A DNA stretch of 64,000 nucleotides from Pigmentiphaga sp. NML030171 (lineage in GTDB: Bacteria; Pseudomonadota; Gammaproteobacteria; Burkholderiales; Burkholderiaceae_B), in NCBI RefSeq assembly GCF_002188635.1, contig NZ_NINX01000033.1:310001-374000 (forward strand), given 5' to 3'. Below, piece by piece: positions 8,151 to 16,647 of this stretch (the stretch's first letter is position 1; each line of letters begins with the position of its first letter). The notes under the pieces are model-generated. The model had not been told where the DNA came from, did not search any database, and saw nothing but the letters and a program-made list of their open reading frames with translations. The translations under genes and the position numbers were made by a program.

Positions 8151-8942
8151 ATGAACCGTCCCGACACCAGCGGCGCGCAGACCGTGGACCGGGCCGTCGC
8201 GGTGCTGCGGCTCCTGGCGTCGGCCGGCGAATCCGGCCTGCGCCTGATCGATCTCCAGCATGCCTCGGGCCTGTCCAAGCCCACCGTCCACCGGCTGCTG
8301 ACTTCCCTGCTGCAACACGGCCTGGTGGAACAGGACGAGGACACCCGGCGCTACCGCCTGGGCATGGAAATGGCGGTGCTGGGCTGGTCCGTCTCCAGCG
8401 GCCGCGCCGACCTGCGCCAGCTGTGCGGGCCCGAGATGCAGGCGCTGGCCGACGAAACCGGCGACACCGCCTTCCTGGCGGTGCGCTCGGGCTACGACAC
8501 CGTCTGCATCGAACGCAAGATGGGACCCTATCCCATCAAGGCCTTCACCGTCGACGTCGGCACGCGCCGGCCGCTGGGCGTGGGGGCGGGCGGCATCATC
8601 ATGATCGCGGCGCTGCCCGAGGACGAGGCGGAACTGGTGTTCGAATCGATACGCGAACCGCTGCGGGCCTACCCCAACGTGTCGGAACCGTCGCTGCGCG
8701 AGGCGGTCTCACGGGCGCGCCGGGACGGCTACGCCTTGAGCGACGGATTGGTCATGACCGGCGTGCGCGGCCTGGCGGTGCTGGTATCGGACGCGCGCGG
8801 CGCCCCCACCGCGGCGCTGAGCCTGAGCGCGGTACAGGACCGCATACGGCCCGAGCGGGTGCCGGCGCTGGTCAAGGCACTGGAAGAAAGAAGGAAGCGG
8901 ATCGAACGCAGCCTGGCGGGGCCGGGCCGGCGCTTGCGGTAG
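8151..8942 (+). CDS. IclR-family transcriptional regulator
   Basis: A 263-residue regulator with the N-terminal winged helix (AQTVDRAVAVLRLLAS, LIDLQHASGLSKPTVHRLL) and the C-terminal GAF-like IclR effector domain (AFLAVRSGYDTVCIERKMG, RPLGVGAGGI). It follows the Bug gene by about 30 bases and is likely the last gene of the operon from 4984, so it could autoregulate through the palindrome pair at 4876-4957. Starts at 8142 and 8151 are equally plausible; neither has a clear ribosome-binding site. Confidence 0.9.
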   Translation: MNRPDTSGAQTVDRAVAVLRLLASAGESGLRLIDLQHASGLSKPTVHRLLTSLLQHGLVEQDEDTRRYRLGMEMAVLGWSVSSGRADLRQLCGPEMQALADETGDTAFLAVRSGYDTVCIERKMGPYPIKAFTVDVGTRRPLGVGAGGIIMIAALPEDEAELVFESIREPLRAYPNVSEPSLREAVSRARRDGYALSDGLVMTGVRGLAVLVSDARGAPTAALSLSAVQDRIRPERVPALVKALEERRKRIERSLAGPGRRLR

Positions 8943-9009
8943 GCCACGGGACAAGCGAATCCGCGCGAGATAAACTCGCCCGTGATCCGCAACGAATCCT
9001 CTTCTTCCT

Positions 9010-9753
9010 ATGATCGACAAGACCCTCTCGAAGGGCCTGAAACTGCTCGAGGCTTTGGCAGACAGCGATACGCCGCGCGGGGTAACCAACATTGCGAGCG
9101 AACTCGAACTGTCCAAGAGCAACGCGCACCGCCTGTTGCAGACGCTGGCCGCGCTCGGTTATGTCGATTCCGTCGAAGGCAAGTATTTCGCCACGCCCAA
9201 GATCTGGAGCCTGGGCGAGAAGATCGTGGGACGCCTGGCGGTGCGCACCGTGGCCTTGCCGGAGATGGAAAGCCTCGCGCTCGAAACGCGTGAAACGGTG
9301 CATTTGTCGATACTCGACAAGACCGAGGTCATCTATCTCGAAAAGATCGACAGCCCGCAACCCATCCGGGCGTACACCGAGGTCGGCGGCCGGGCGCCCG
9401 CCAGCGCCGTCGCGACGGGCAAGGCGATGCTGGCCTACCAGGACGATGCCATCATCGCGGCCGCGGCCGCGGCACTCGCCCCCCACACGGGCCTGTCCCT
9501 GGCCAACGACGCAGCCCTGCGCAAGGAACTGGCCGGCATACGCAAGCTCGGCTATGCGATCAACCGCGGCGAATGGCGGGAACGCATAGGCGGGCTGGCC
9601 GCTCCCGTCTTCAACCGCTATGGCAAGGCCATTGCCGCCATCGGCATTTCGGGGCCGACCGACCGCCTCACGCCCAAGCTGATGCGCGACCATGCGCAGC
9701 GGGTGTGCGAGGCCGCCCGCCGGGTCTCGGAAAAACTCGGCTCCTCCGCCTGA
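9010..9753 (+). CDS. IclR-family transcriptional regulator
   Basis: A 247-residue IclR protein. The helix-turn-helix covers TLSKGLKLLEALADS to LSKSNAHRLLQTL, and the effector domain contains VHLSILDKTEVIYLEKIDS and a C-terminal IGGLAAPVFNRYGKAIAAIG segment. It lies in tandem with the previous IclR gene but is clearly divergent in sequence. The next genes (ABC_sub_bind protein and Bug) start 190 bases downstream behind two operator-like repeats, so it probably controls them. Confidence 0.9.
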   Translation: MIDKTLSKGLKLLEALADSDTPRGVTNIASELELSKSNAHRLLQTLAALGYVDSVEGKYFATPKIWSLGEKIVGRLAVRTVALPEMESLALETRETVHLSILDKTEVIYLEKIDSPQPIRAYTEVGGRAPASAVATGKAMLAYQDDAIIAAAAAALAPHTGLSLANDAALRKELAGIRKLGYAINRGEWRERIGGLAAPVFNRYGKAIAAIGISGPTDRLTPKLMRDHAQRVCEAARRVSEKLGSSA

Positions 9754-9874
9754 CCCCATCCCACTTCGTTTCCGCCTGAGCGCCTCGCGTCGTCGTCAGA
9801 CACCGAGGCCGCCCGGCCTTGCCCCGCGCAGGCATTCACCGATTGACGGCCTTGCGCGCCGGTGCTTATGATAG

Positions 9875-9910
9875 GTTCGTATTTCGATACGCCGTTCTCT
9901 ATTTCAGAAC
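9875..9910. promoter_or_regulatory. Candidate IclR operator upstream of the ABC_sub_bind gene
   Basis: A perfect 5-7-5 inverted repeat GTTCTCTATTTCAGAAC occupies 9894-9910. A degenerate copy GTTCGTATTTCGATAC is at 9875-9890, so the centres are about 20 bases (two helical turns) apart. Both lie within 70 bases of the start at 9944, and the flanking IclR gene ends 120 bases upstream. Regulator identity is inferred from proximity. Confidence 0.45.
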
Positions 9911-9943
9911 AACCCGCGACCAAAGCAGGGAAGGGAGACATTC

Positions 9944-10882
9944 ATGCCAGGGGAACACAAGGGGCCGGCCAGGCCGTACCGGGTCGGCCTGATCCACGTC
10001 GTGGCGAAAGGCGATCCTGTCATCGACACGCAGGACATCGTCGATTTCAAGCGGGGCATGGAGACCATCGGCTATCGGGAAAACGTCGACGTGGTCTACC
10101 AGGAGCTGTACGGCAACCGCGATCCCGATCTCATCCAGGCCCATGCCAACGCCCTCGTGGCCTGGCCCGCGGATGTGATCGTTTCCTTCCTGACCAATGC
10201 CAACATAGCGCTCAAGGAAGCCACGCGGGACGTCAGGATTCCCGTCGTCTGCTGGGCCACCAATCACATCGAGGCGGGGCTTGCGGAAAGCTACCGGCGG
10301 CCGGGCATGAACTTCACCGGCTTCTCCTACATTCCCTACAACAACTGGGCCAAGGTCAGGCTGCTGAAGATGGCGGTTCCCGGCCTGACCCGCATCGGCC
10401 ACCTGTACAACCCGACCTATTCGCCCGCGCCCGCCGTGATGCGGGAATTCGGCGAAGCCGCACGGACCATGGGTTGCGAGATGCCGATCTATGAAACGCT
10501 GCGGATCGAGGACTTCGAGTTCAGTGTCCACGCCATGAAGCGCGATGGCTGCCAGGCCGTCCTGGTGGGGCCCCATGCCTTGTTCAACATGAACGGCGAA
10601 ATGCTGGGCAGGCTCTTCCTGGACGCGCGGCTGCCTGCCGTGGGCAACCAATTGTCCATCACCCGCGCGGGGGGCCTGGCGACCATCAGCCCGGGCAAGA
10701 AGAAGGGCTGGCCGATGATGGCCCAAGTCGTCGACCAGATACTGCATGGGGCGGATCCCGCGGAAATCCCCATCGACCGCAGCATGCGCGGCCCCACCAC
10801 GCTCAACCTGAAGAACGCCGGCCTGCTCGGACTCCAGCTTCCCGCATCCTTGATCGACGAGGCGGACGTGTTGATCGAATGA
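9944..10882 (+). CDS. ABC_sub_bind-type substrate-binding protein lacking a signal peptide
   Basis: A 312-residue periplasmic-binding-protein fold of the ABC_sub_bind (TrpX-like) family. It opens YRVGLIHVVAKGDPV and continues with FKRGMETIGYRENVDVVYQ and the domain-two segment RIGHLYNPTYSPA. Family members normally begin with a signal peptide or lipobox; this one starts MPGEHKGPARPYRVG and runs straight into the first beta strand, with no in-frame start upstream that would add a signal. AAGGGAG 7 bases before the ATG supports this start. It could be a cytoplasmic ligand-binding protein. No ABC permease or ATPase gene is adjacent; a Bug gene follows. Confidence 0.8.
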   Translation: MPGEHKGPARPYRVGLIHVVAKGDPVIDTQDIVDFKRGMETIGYRENVDVVYQELYGNRDPDLIQAHANALVAWPADVIVSFLTNANIALKEATRDVRIPVVCWATNHIEAGLAESYRRPGMNFTGFSYIPYNNWAKVRLLKMAVPGLTRIGHLYNPTYSPAPAVMREFGEAARTMGCEMPIYETLRIEDFEFSVHAMKRDGCQAVLVGPHALFNMNGEMLGRLFLDARLPAVGNQLSITRAGGLATISPGKKKGWPMMAQVVDQILHGADPAEIPIDRSMRGPTTLNLKNAGLLGLQLPASLIDEADVLIE

Positions 10883-10939
10883 AGCATCCGTTCCAGGTAT
10901 CGAGGGCAGGCAGCCAACACATCCACTGAGGTCGGTCGC

Positions 10940-11917
10940 ATGGACAGCACGAAACTCCTCGCAATCGCCGGCTTGCTCGCGGGTACGATGGCCACCATCC
11001 CCTGCGCCGCGGCCGATGCATCGAACTACCCGGAGCGGCCGATACGCGTGGTCGTCAACTATGCGCCGGGCGGCAGCAGCGATTCCCTCGCACGCGCGGC
11101 ACTGGCCGATCTGGAGCCCTTCCTGGGCCAAGGCGCCATCGTCGACAACCGTCCGGGCGCCAACGGCAACATCGGCACGGGCTTCGTCGCCAAGTCCCCG
11201 CCCGACGGCTATACGCTGGGCGTCAGCGGACTCTCGGGCGTCACCAACTCCTTCCTTTACCGCAACCAGAGCTACGATTTCTTCAAGGACCTGGTTCCCG
11301 TCGCCATGATCGCCCGCAACCCGGGCGTGCTGATCGTCAACAAGTCCCTGCCGATACGCACGGCCCAGGAACTGGTGCAGTACGCCAAGGCGCACCCGGG
11401 CAAGCTGAACTTCGCTTCGGGCGGGCGCGGATCCAGCCTGCACCTGAACGGCGAGATATTCAAGAACGCCGCCGGCGTGGACATCGTCCACGTGCCCTAC
11501 CGCGGGGAAGCGCCGGCCTTGAACGACCTGGTGGGTGGGCAGGTGCAGATGATGTTCGCGGTGCTGGCTTCGGCCAAGCCCTTCATCGACCAGGGACTGG
11601 TCAGGGCGCTGGCCGTTACCAGCCCGGAACGCACTGACCTGATGCCCGGCTTGCCCACCTTGCGCGAGTCGGGTATCGGCTTCGGGCTGTACTCGTGGGC
11701 GGCGATCTTCGCGCCCGCCAGCACGCCCAGGCCCATCCTGGAGAAACTGAACGTGTCGATCAGAAAGGCCATCGCCCAGCCCAAGACCACCGAACGGCTA
11801 CGGGAAATGGGAGCCGAGACCGTGGACATGGATCTCGCGCAGATCAAGGCCTACACCGACCAGGAACAGCGGTTCTGGTCGGACGTGTTCTCCAGGCTGC
11901 ACGTGCAGATGGACTAG
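10940..11917 (+). CDS. Bug-family (TctC-like) receptor
   Basis: A 325-residue periplasmic receptor with a cleavable signal (MDSTKLLAIAGLLAGTMAT, cleavage near CAAA). The family motifs are NYPERPIRVVVNYAPGG, DNRPGANGN, SPPDGYTLG and VPYRGEAPALNDL. Its ribosome-binding site is GAGG 8 bases upstream. It follows the ABC_sub_bind gene by 57 bases and is probably co-transcribed with it. No membrane transporter subunits are present. Ligand unknown. Confidence 0.92.
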   Translation: MDSTKLLAIAGLLAGTMATIPCAAADASNYPERPIRVVVNYAPGGSSDSLARAALADLEPFLGQGAIVDNRPGANGNIGTGFVAKSPPDGYTLGVSGLSGVTNSFLYRNQSYDFFKDLVPVAMIARNPGVLIVNKSLPIRTAQELVQYAKAHPGKLNFASGGRGSSLHLNGEIFKNAAGVDIVHVPYRGEAPALNDLVGGQVQMMFAVLASAKPFIDQGLVRALAVTSPERTDLMPGLPTLRESGIGFGLYSWAAIFAPASTPRPILEKLNVSIRKAIAQPKTTERLREMGAETVDMDLAQIKAYTDQEQRFWSDVFSRLHVQMD

Positions 11918-12025
11918 GGGGAATCGACATTCATGGCATCCATGATGGCTAAGGATGCGATGAGTGTGATTACTTGCAGGAATGGGTTCTTGATCCGCCC
12001 ATGGATCTGCGTGTCCAGCGGTGCA

Positions 12026-12100
12026 GGTCTTGTCCGGGGTGCCGGGGCCGGGCGGGCGCGCAGGCGCAGCGAAGCCGGCCCCGGCACCCCGGACAAGACC
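12026..12100. terminator. Long perfect hairpin between convergent genes
   Basis: Two perfect 26-base inverted arms (12026-12051 and 12075-12100) enclose a 23-base GC-rich loop. The left arm begins GGTCTTGTCCGGGG and the right arm ends CCCCGGACAAGACC. It lies between the converging Bug gene (ends 11917) and the binding-protein gene (ends 12140), where a bidirectional terminator is expected. There is no T-run on either side, so classical intrinsic termination is not proven; a REP-like palindrome is an alternative. Confidence 0.55.
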
Positions 12101-12139
12101 GGATAAAGAAAATGAATGTCGAGTCAGCCTAGCGCCTGT

Positions 12140-12874
12140 TCAGTCTTCGGCGCGGGGCACCGCCGCGCCGGTTATCCCATGGCGCGCCAGCGCTTCCTGG
12201 ACGAACCCCGAGGCCTTCATTTCCTCGACGAAGGCGCGCAGGTAATCCGCGGCGGCATCGCCGCGCGACTTGGGCACGCCCATGGCCTGCCGGATCAACA
12301 TGAAATGACCGGGCAACAGATGCACGCCGCCCAGCCGCGCGGCATCGGCTTCGAGCTGCTGGCGCACGCCGGCCGCCACGTCCGCGCCGCTTTCCAGGAA
12401 CACGTCGACCACGGCCGGCGACGTCGGCGCCCGCTCGATGCTTGCCTGCAGCAGGCTCCGGGTCAGGTAGAGATCGTAGGCGCTGCCCTTGCCGACCGTG
12501 ACCCGCACGCCCGGCCGGTCCACGTCGGCATGGGCGGCGATGGGCGAGCCGTCGCGTACCAGGTAGGCTCCCTCGATCACCACGTAGGCGTCGGTGAAGG
12601 CGATGTGCTCGCCACGCTTGGGGTCGATGGCGAAGAAGCCGATGTCGGCCTGTTCGGCGGCCACGGCCTCGACCGATTCGCCGGCCGACGGGAAGACCAC
12701 CAGTTCCAGCCCGACGCCCAGCCGTCTGGCAAGTTCCCGCGCCAGGTCCACCGATACGCCGCGCGCGCCGTGCTCGTCGTCACGGCTGGCGAGTATGGGA
12801 TTGCCGACGTTGATGGAAGCGCGCAGGACCTGCTGGGGCGTGAAGGCGGCGCGAAGGGCTTCGGTCGGTTGCAT
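12140..12874 (-). CDS. SBP_bac_3-type binding protein without signal peptide
   Basis: A 244-residue protein of the amino-acid-type extracellular binding-protein fold. Visible elements are GVSVDLARELARRLG, VEAVAAEQADIGFFAIDP, IAFTDAYVVIEGAYLV and a C-terminal helix FVEEMKASGFVQEAL. The N-terminus MQPTEALRAAFTPQQVLRASINVG has no hydrophobic core, so the protein should stay in the cytoplasm unless the start is wrong; no upstream in-frame start adds a signal. It lies 43 bases after the GntR gene on the same strand and may be its partner or a relict of a transporter. No permease is near. Confidence 0.78.
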   Translation of the reverse strand: MQPTEALRAAFTPQQVLRASINVGNPILASRDDEHGARGVSVDLARELARRLGVGLELVVFPSAGESVEAVAAEQADIGFFAIDPKRGEHIAFTDAYVVIEGAYLVRDGSPIAAHADVDRPGVRVTVGKGSAYDLYLTRSLLQASIERAPTSPAVVDVFLESGADVAAGVRQQLEADAARLGGVHLLPGHFMLIRQAMGVPKSRGDAAADYLRAFVEEMKASGFVQEALARHGITGAAVPRAED

Positions 12875-12917
12875 GGCGAATCAGTTTCTTCAGTGGCCGA
12901 CGCGCGAGGAATGGTCG

Positions 12918-13583
12918 CTAGCCGGCGCGTTGGGCCTCGATCTGCTCCATCACATGAAGCGTCAGCCGGGTGGTGTGGCTGCGCATGGCCAGGTAGGCCT
13001 GCTCGGGCTGGCCGGCCAGCACCGCTTCCACGATCTTCTCGTGTTCGCGATGGGAAGTTTCGAAGCGGCGTTCGACCCCGCTTTGCGCGGCGCGCACCGG
13101 CGCCAGCCGGTCGCGCAGGTTTTCGACCTGAGCGACCAGGGTCTGGTTCTGCGTACCCTGGCAGATGAGCTGGTGGAAGCGCGCGTTGATCTTGAGATAG
13201 GCATCGGCATCGCCGCGCTCGGAAACCTGCTGGGCCTGTTCGTGCAGCAGTTCGAGCTGGCGGCGCTGCATGGCGCTCATGCGCTGGGTGGCGATGCGGC
13301 AGCACAGCGACTCCAGTTCGCACAGCGCCTCGAGCATGTCGGCCAGTTGTTCGGCGCTGACGTTGGCCACCACGCCGCCACGGCGCGGCACCAGCTCGAT
13401 CAGGCCGCGGGCATTGAGCAGGCGCAGCGCCTCGCGGATGGGTGTGCGCGATACCTGGAAGCGCTCGGCCAGCGAGGGCTCCTCGAGCTTCTCGCCCGGG
13501 GCCAGGGTACCCGCAATGATCTCGTCAGCCAGCGACTGGCTGATCCGAGCGGCAATGGTGGTCACGAAAGCATCCTTCAACAT
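12918..13583 (-). CDS. GntR-family regulator with FCD effector domain
   Basis: A 221-residue FadR-subfamily repressor. The winged helix has SLADEIIAGTLAPGEKLEEPSLAE then VSRTPIREALRLLNARGLIEL; the all-helical FCD domain follows, with histidines in ARFHQLICQGTQNQ and SHTTRLTLH positions that bind metal or carboxylate in relatives. It is divergent from the FAH-VOC-Bug operon across 327 bases containing a promoter with a palindrome in its spacer, the expected arrangement for a local repressor. The gene immediately downstream encodes a cytosolic binding-protein-like product. Confidence 0.92.
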   Translation of the reverse strand: MLKDAFVTTIAARISQSLADEIIAGTLAPGEKLEEPSLAERFQVSRTPIREALRLLNARGLIELVPRRGGVVANVSAEQLADMLEALCELESLCCRIATQRMSAMQRRQLELLHEQAQQVSERGDADAYLKINARFHQLICQGTQNQTLVAQVENLRDRLAPVRAAQSGVERRFETSHREHEKIVEAVLAGQPEQAYLAMRSHTTRLTLHVMEQIEAQRAG

Positions 13584-13801
13584 GGGCCAGCGAATGCCTG
13601 CGGATTATACGCGGCACCGCTTCGACCATGAACATGAGCGGCACCTGGATATGCCTGACCTCCCTTATTGAACACACTAGGACGATATTGCATACAAAAA
13701 ACAGCCGCATTCGATGGCCTGACTCCTGCCCCGCCCAGCCATTCAGGGTTTGTCCCCCCTTTTTCTGGCACACACCTGGCAAAAAATTTATCTTAAAACG
13801 G

Positions 13802-13830
13802 TTGACGTGTATACACGATATGCTTAAAGT
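13802..13830 (+). promoter_or_regulatory. Sigma70 promoter with palindromic operator in the spacer
   Basis: TTGACG (13802-13807), a 17-base spacer and TAAAGT (13825-13830) form a good sigma70 promoter 80 bases before the FAH gene. The 12-base perfect palindrome CGTGTATACACG (13806-13817) overlaps the -35 edge and spacer. GTATAC-centred palindromes are typical of GntR/FCD repressors, and a GntR gene starts divergently at 13583. The rest of the 327-base gap (13584-13910) shows AT-rich stretches but no gene. Confidence 0.6.
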
Positions 13831-13910
13831 ATCCCAAAGCATGGGGTAAAACTGGCGGTCCCGCCGGGTCGACGCCCCGGATCCAACACAGACAGCAACG
13901 AGGAGATTCC

Positions 13911-14837
13911 GTGAACTGGCACGGTCTGGCGACTTATCAGCGCAACGGCGGCAAGCATCCTGGCCTGGTGGTCAACGACACCCTGTATGACCTGGCGCAA
14001 TTGGCGAAAGCCTGCGACGTGGACCCGGCCCGCGTGGCGGGGGGCATCGGCGCGCTGATCGCGGATTGGGCCGGCAGCGGCCCGCTGATCGCCACGATGG
14101 CCGATCGCGCCGTCCAACTCGCCGCAAGCGGCCGGCTGGCCGTGGTGGAAGACGCCACCTATGCGGTCCCCTACCAGCCCCGCCGCATCTTCGCGACGGC
14201 TTCCAATTTCTACGAACACGCCGACGAGATGGGCACCAAGCTGGCGGCGCGCAGCGAAAGCCAGCCCTACATCTTCATGAAGGCCGAGACCAGCGTGGTC
14301 GCCACCGGCGAAAACGTCCAGATGCCGCCCGAGACCAGTCGGCTCGACTGGGAAGTGGAACTGGGCGTGGTCATCGGCAAGACCTGCCGCCACGTACCGG
14401 TCGACGACGCCCTGTCGGCCATCGCCGCCTATACCGTATTCAACGACATCAGCGCGCGCGACCTCAACCGCCGCACCGACTATCCCTTCACCCACGACTG
14501 GTTCCGCGGCAAGAGCTTCGACACCTTCGGTCCCATGGGCCCGTGGCTGGTGCCGGCGGGCTGCATCGGCGACCCCCAGCAACTGCGCATGTCGCTGGCG
14601 GTCAACGGCGAGACCATGCAGGACGGCAGCACCTCGGAAATGATCTTCTCGGTGGCCGAGCAGATCGCCTACCTGTCGCGCATCCTGACCCTGCATCCCG
14701 GCGACTTCATCGCCACCGGTACGCCCGACGGCGTGGGCATGGGGCGCGGCGTCTACCTGAAGGCGGGGGACAGGATGGTGGCGCGCATCGAGAACATCGG
14801 CACGATCGAGAACACCGTCGTGCAGGAAAGCCGATAG
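13911..14837 (+). CDS. Fumarylacetoacetate-hydrolase-family protein
   Basis: A 308-residue FAH-fold enzyme that would cleave or isomerise a 2-oxo acid or acylpyruvate with Mg2+ or Mn2+. The C-terminal FAH domain shows YIFMKAETSVVATGE, the metal-binding LDWEVELGVVIGK, FNDISARDLNRR, GKSFDTFGPMGPW and the closing TGTPDGVGMG. The N-terminal extension is of the kind found in ureidoglycolate-lyase / fumarylpyruvate-hydrolase relatives. It heads an operon with an extradiol-type VOC gene and a Bug, which suggests ring-cleavage product hydrolysis. AGGAG lies 7 bases before the ATG. Confidence 0.88.
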   Translation: MNWHGLATYQRNGGKHPGLVVNDTLYDLAQLAKACDVDPARVAGGIGALIADWAGSGPLIATMADRAVQLAASGRLAVVEDATYAVPYQPRRIFATASNFYEHADEMGTKLAARSESQPYIFMKAETSVVATGENVQMPPETSRLDWEVELGVVIGKTCRHVPVDDALSAIAAYTVFNDISARDLNRRTDYPFTHDWFRGKSFDTFGPMGPWLVPAGCIGDPQQLRMSLAVNGETMQDGSTSEMIFSVAEQIAYLSRILTLHPGDFIATGTPDGVGMGRGVYLKAGDRMVARIENIGTIENTVVQESR

Positions 14838-14851
14838 GCAAGGAGGCAAAC

Positions 14852-15436
14852 GTGACATCCGCTGACCAGCAACCGGTCGCTCCCATCCGTACGCGCAAAC
14901 TGGGCCACCTGGTCCTGATGGTTCGCGACCTCGAAGCCTCCACCCGCTTCTATACCGAGGTCATGGGCCTGCGCGTGTCCGACCGCATCGGCGACCAGAT
15001 GGTCTTCCTGCGGGCGGGTGAAGACCACCATGACCTGGCCCTGTCGCGCATCCCCGACGACGCCCCCGACCGCGACGATCTTCCGCGCTATACGCGCCCA
15101 GGGCTCGAGCACTTCTCGTACTACGTGGAATCGGTCGAGGAAATGCGCCGCGCCGTGGACGTGGCCCGCCAGTTGGGCGTGACGATCGAGCGCGGCATCG
15201 GCCAGCACGGCCCCGGCGCGAACTGGTTCCTGGTGTTCAAGGATCCGGACGGCAACAACGTCGAGATCTATACCGACATGGACCAGATTCCGATGGACGC
15301 CGACCACCAGCCGCAGACCTGGGAGCGCAACCTGGAATCGTTCGACCGGCACCGCCTCGCCCACTTCGTCGTCCAGCCGCCCGCCGCGGTGCTGGCCGCC
15401 AAGGACGGCAAGAAGGACACGGGAAAAAAAGACTGA
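14852..15436 (+). CDS. VOC-family extradiol-dioxygenase-like protein
   Basis: A 194-residue vicinal-oxygen-chelate protein. His19 (KLGHLVLMV), His87 (GLEHFSYYV) and Glu138 (GNNVEIYTD) fit the 2-His-1-carboxylate iron site of catechol 2,3-dioxygenase-type enzymes, so ring cleavage of a catechol-like substrate is possible. Glyoxalase or epimerase functions share the fold. The chosen start is GTG at 14852, with a near-perfect AAGGAGG 5 bases upstream. It lies 14 bases after the FAH gene. The Lys/Asp-rich C-terminus (DGKKDTGKKD) is probably disordered. Confidence 0.82.
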   Translation: MTSADQQPVAPIRTRKLGHLVLMVRDLEASTRFYTEVMGLRVSDRIGDQMVFLRAGEDHHDLALSRIPDDAPDRDDLPRYTRPGLEHFSYYVESVEEMRRAVDVARQLGVTIERGIGQHGPGANWFLVFKDPDGNNVEIYTDMDQIPMDADHQPQTWERNLESFDRHRLAHFVVQPPAAVLAAKDGKKDTGKKD

Positions 15437-15640
15437 GCACGAGCGCCGGCGGCCCCGGCGCCCGCCAGCCCGGCACATACGAACCCGGCACGCAAGGGGA
15501 TTCTTTCCACAGGCATTGCCCCGGCGCGTTCGCGCGCGGGGAGGCCCCTTTCGCGCCCGTTTTCCGGCCGCCGGCGCGCTCGCACCGAACGGCGGCCTGC
15601 TCCACCGACGACAATGACGACCGATGAAGGAGACGACACC

Positions 15641-16630
15641 ATGAACCCCCTCCAGCAATGGCTGCGCCGCATTCCCCTGGCCCTGGCGGCGGCCGCGATC
15701 GCCGCGGGCCCCGCCACCGCCCTGGCCGCCGATGCCTGGCCCAGCCGGCCGGTCACCATCGTGGTGCCGTTCGCCCCGGGCGGCAATACCGACATGATGG
15801 CCCGCATGATGGCCGAGCGCATGAGCAAGATCTTCGGCAAGCCCTTCATCGTGGACAACAAGGGCGGCGCGGCCGGCACCATCGCCGCCGAGCAGGTCGC
15901 GCGCGCCCAGCCCGACGGCTACACGCTGTTCATGGCGACCATGACGCAGATCGTCACGGCGCCCATGACCAACAAGATCCGCTACGACCCGATCCGCGAC
16001 CTCGCCCCCATCGTCAACGTGGGCGGCAACCCCTTCGTGCTGGCGGTCAACCCCCAGCGCAACTTCCGCACCGTGACCGACCTCGTCAACTACGCCAAGG
16101 CCAATCCCGGCAAGCTGAACGTGGGCCACGGCGGCAACGGCACGCTGACCCACCTGTCGGCGCTGCTGTTCCTGAGCCGCGTCGGCGTGACCGCCACCAC
16201 CGTTCCCTACCGCGGCGGCGCGCCGGCCCTGGCCGACGTGCTGGCCGGGCAGATCGACATGTACAGCGCCAGCGTCTCGGAAGTCATGTCCTACGCCAAG
16301 ACGCCCGAGAAGCTCACGCTGCTGGCGGTTTCCAGCGACAAGCGCCTGCCGCAGCTGCCTTCGGTACCCACCATCGCGGAAACCTACCCGGGCCACGAGG
16401 TCGACACCTGGAACGGACTGATGGGCCCGACCGGCATGCCGGCGGACGTGGTCGCCAAGCTGGCCGAGGAAGGCCGCAAGATGATCAACGAACCGGCTTT
16501 CCGCGCACAGCTCGAGAACGCCGGCATCACGCCGCTGGGTGAAATGCCCGACGTGTTCGCCGCCCGCATCAAGGCCGAGACGGCCAAGTGGAAGCCGGTG
16601 ATCCAGGCGGCGGGGATCGAACCTCAATAA
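15641..16630 (+). CDS. Bug-family (TctC-like) receptor
   Basis: A 329-residue periplasmic receptor with an Ala-rich signal peptide (RRIPLALAAAAIAAG, cleavage near ALA-AD) and the motifs WPSRPVTIVVPFAPGGN, VDNKGGAAGT, QPDGYTL and VPYRGGAPALADVL. The start at 15641 is chosen for AAGGAG 8 bases upstream; an ATG at 15614 lacks this. It is the third gene of the FAH-VOC operon, 204 bases after the VOC gene, and is followed by a strong hairpin terminator. Confidence 0.93.
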   Translation: MNPLQQWLRRIPLALAAAAIAAGPATALAADAWPSRPVTIVVPFAPGGNTDMMARMMAERMSKIFGKPFIVDNKGGAAGTIAAEQVARAQPDGYTLFMATMTQIVTAPMTNKIRYDPIRDLAPIVNVGGNPFVLAVNPQRNFRTVTDLVNYAKANPGKLNVGHGGNGTLTHLSALLFLSRVGVTATTVPYRGGAPALADVLAGQIDMYSASVSEVMSYAKTPEKLTLLAVSSDKRLPQLPSVPTIAETYPGHEVDTWNGLMGPTGMPADVVAKLAEEGRKMINEPAFRAQLENAGITPLGEMPDVFAARIKAETAKWKPVIQAAGIEPQ

Positions 16631-16647
16631 GTCTCCCGCGTGTCCTT

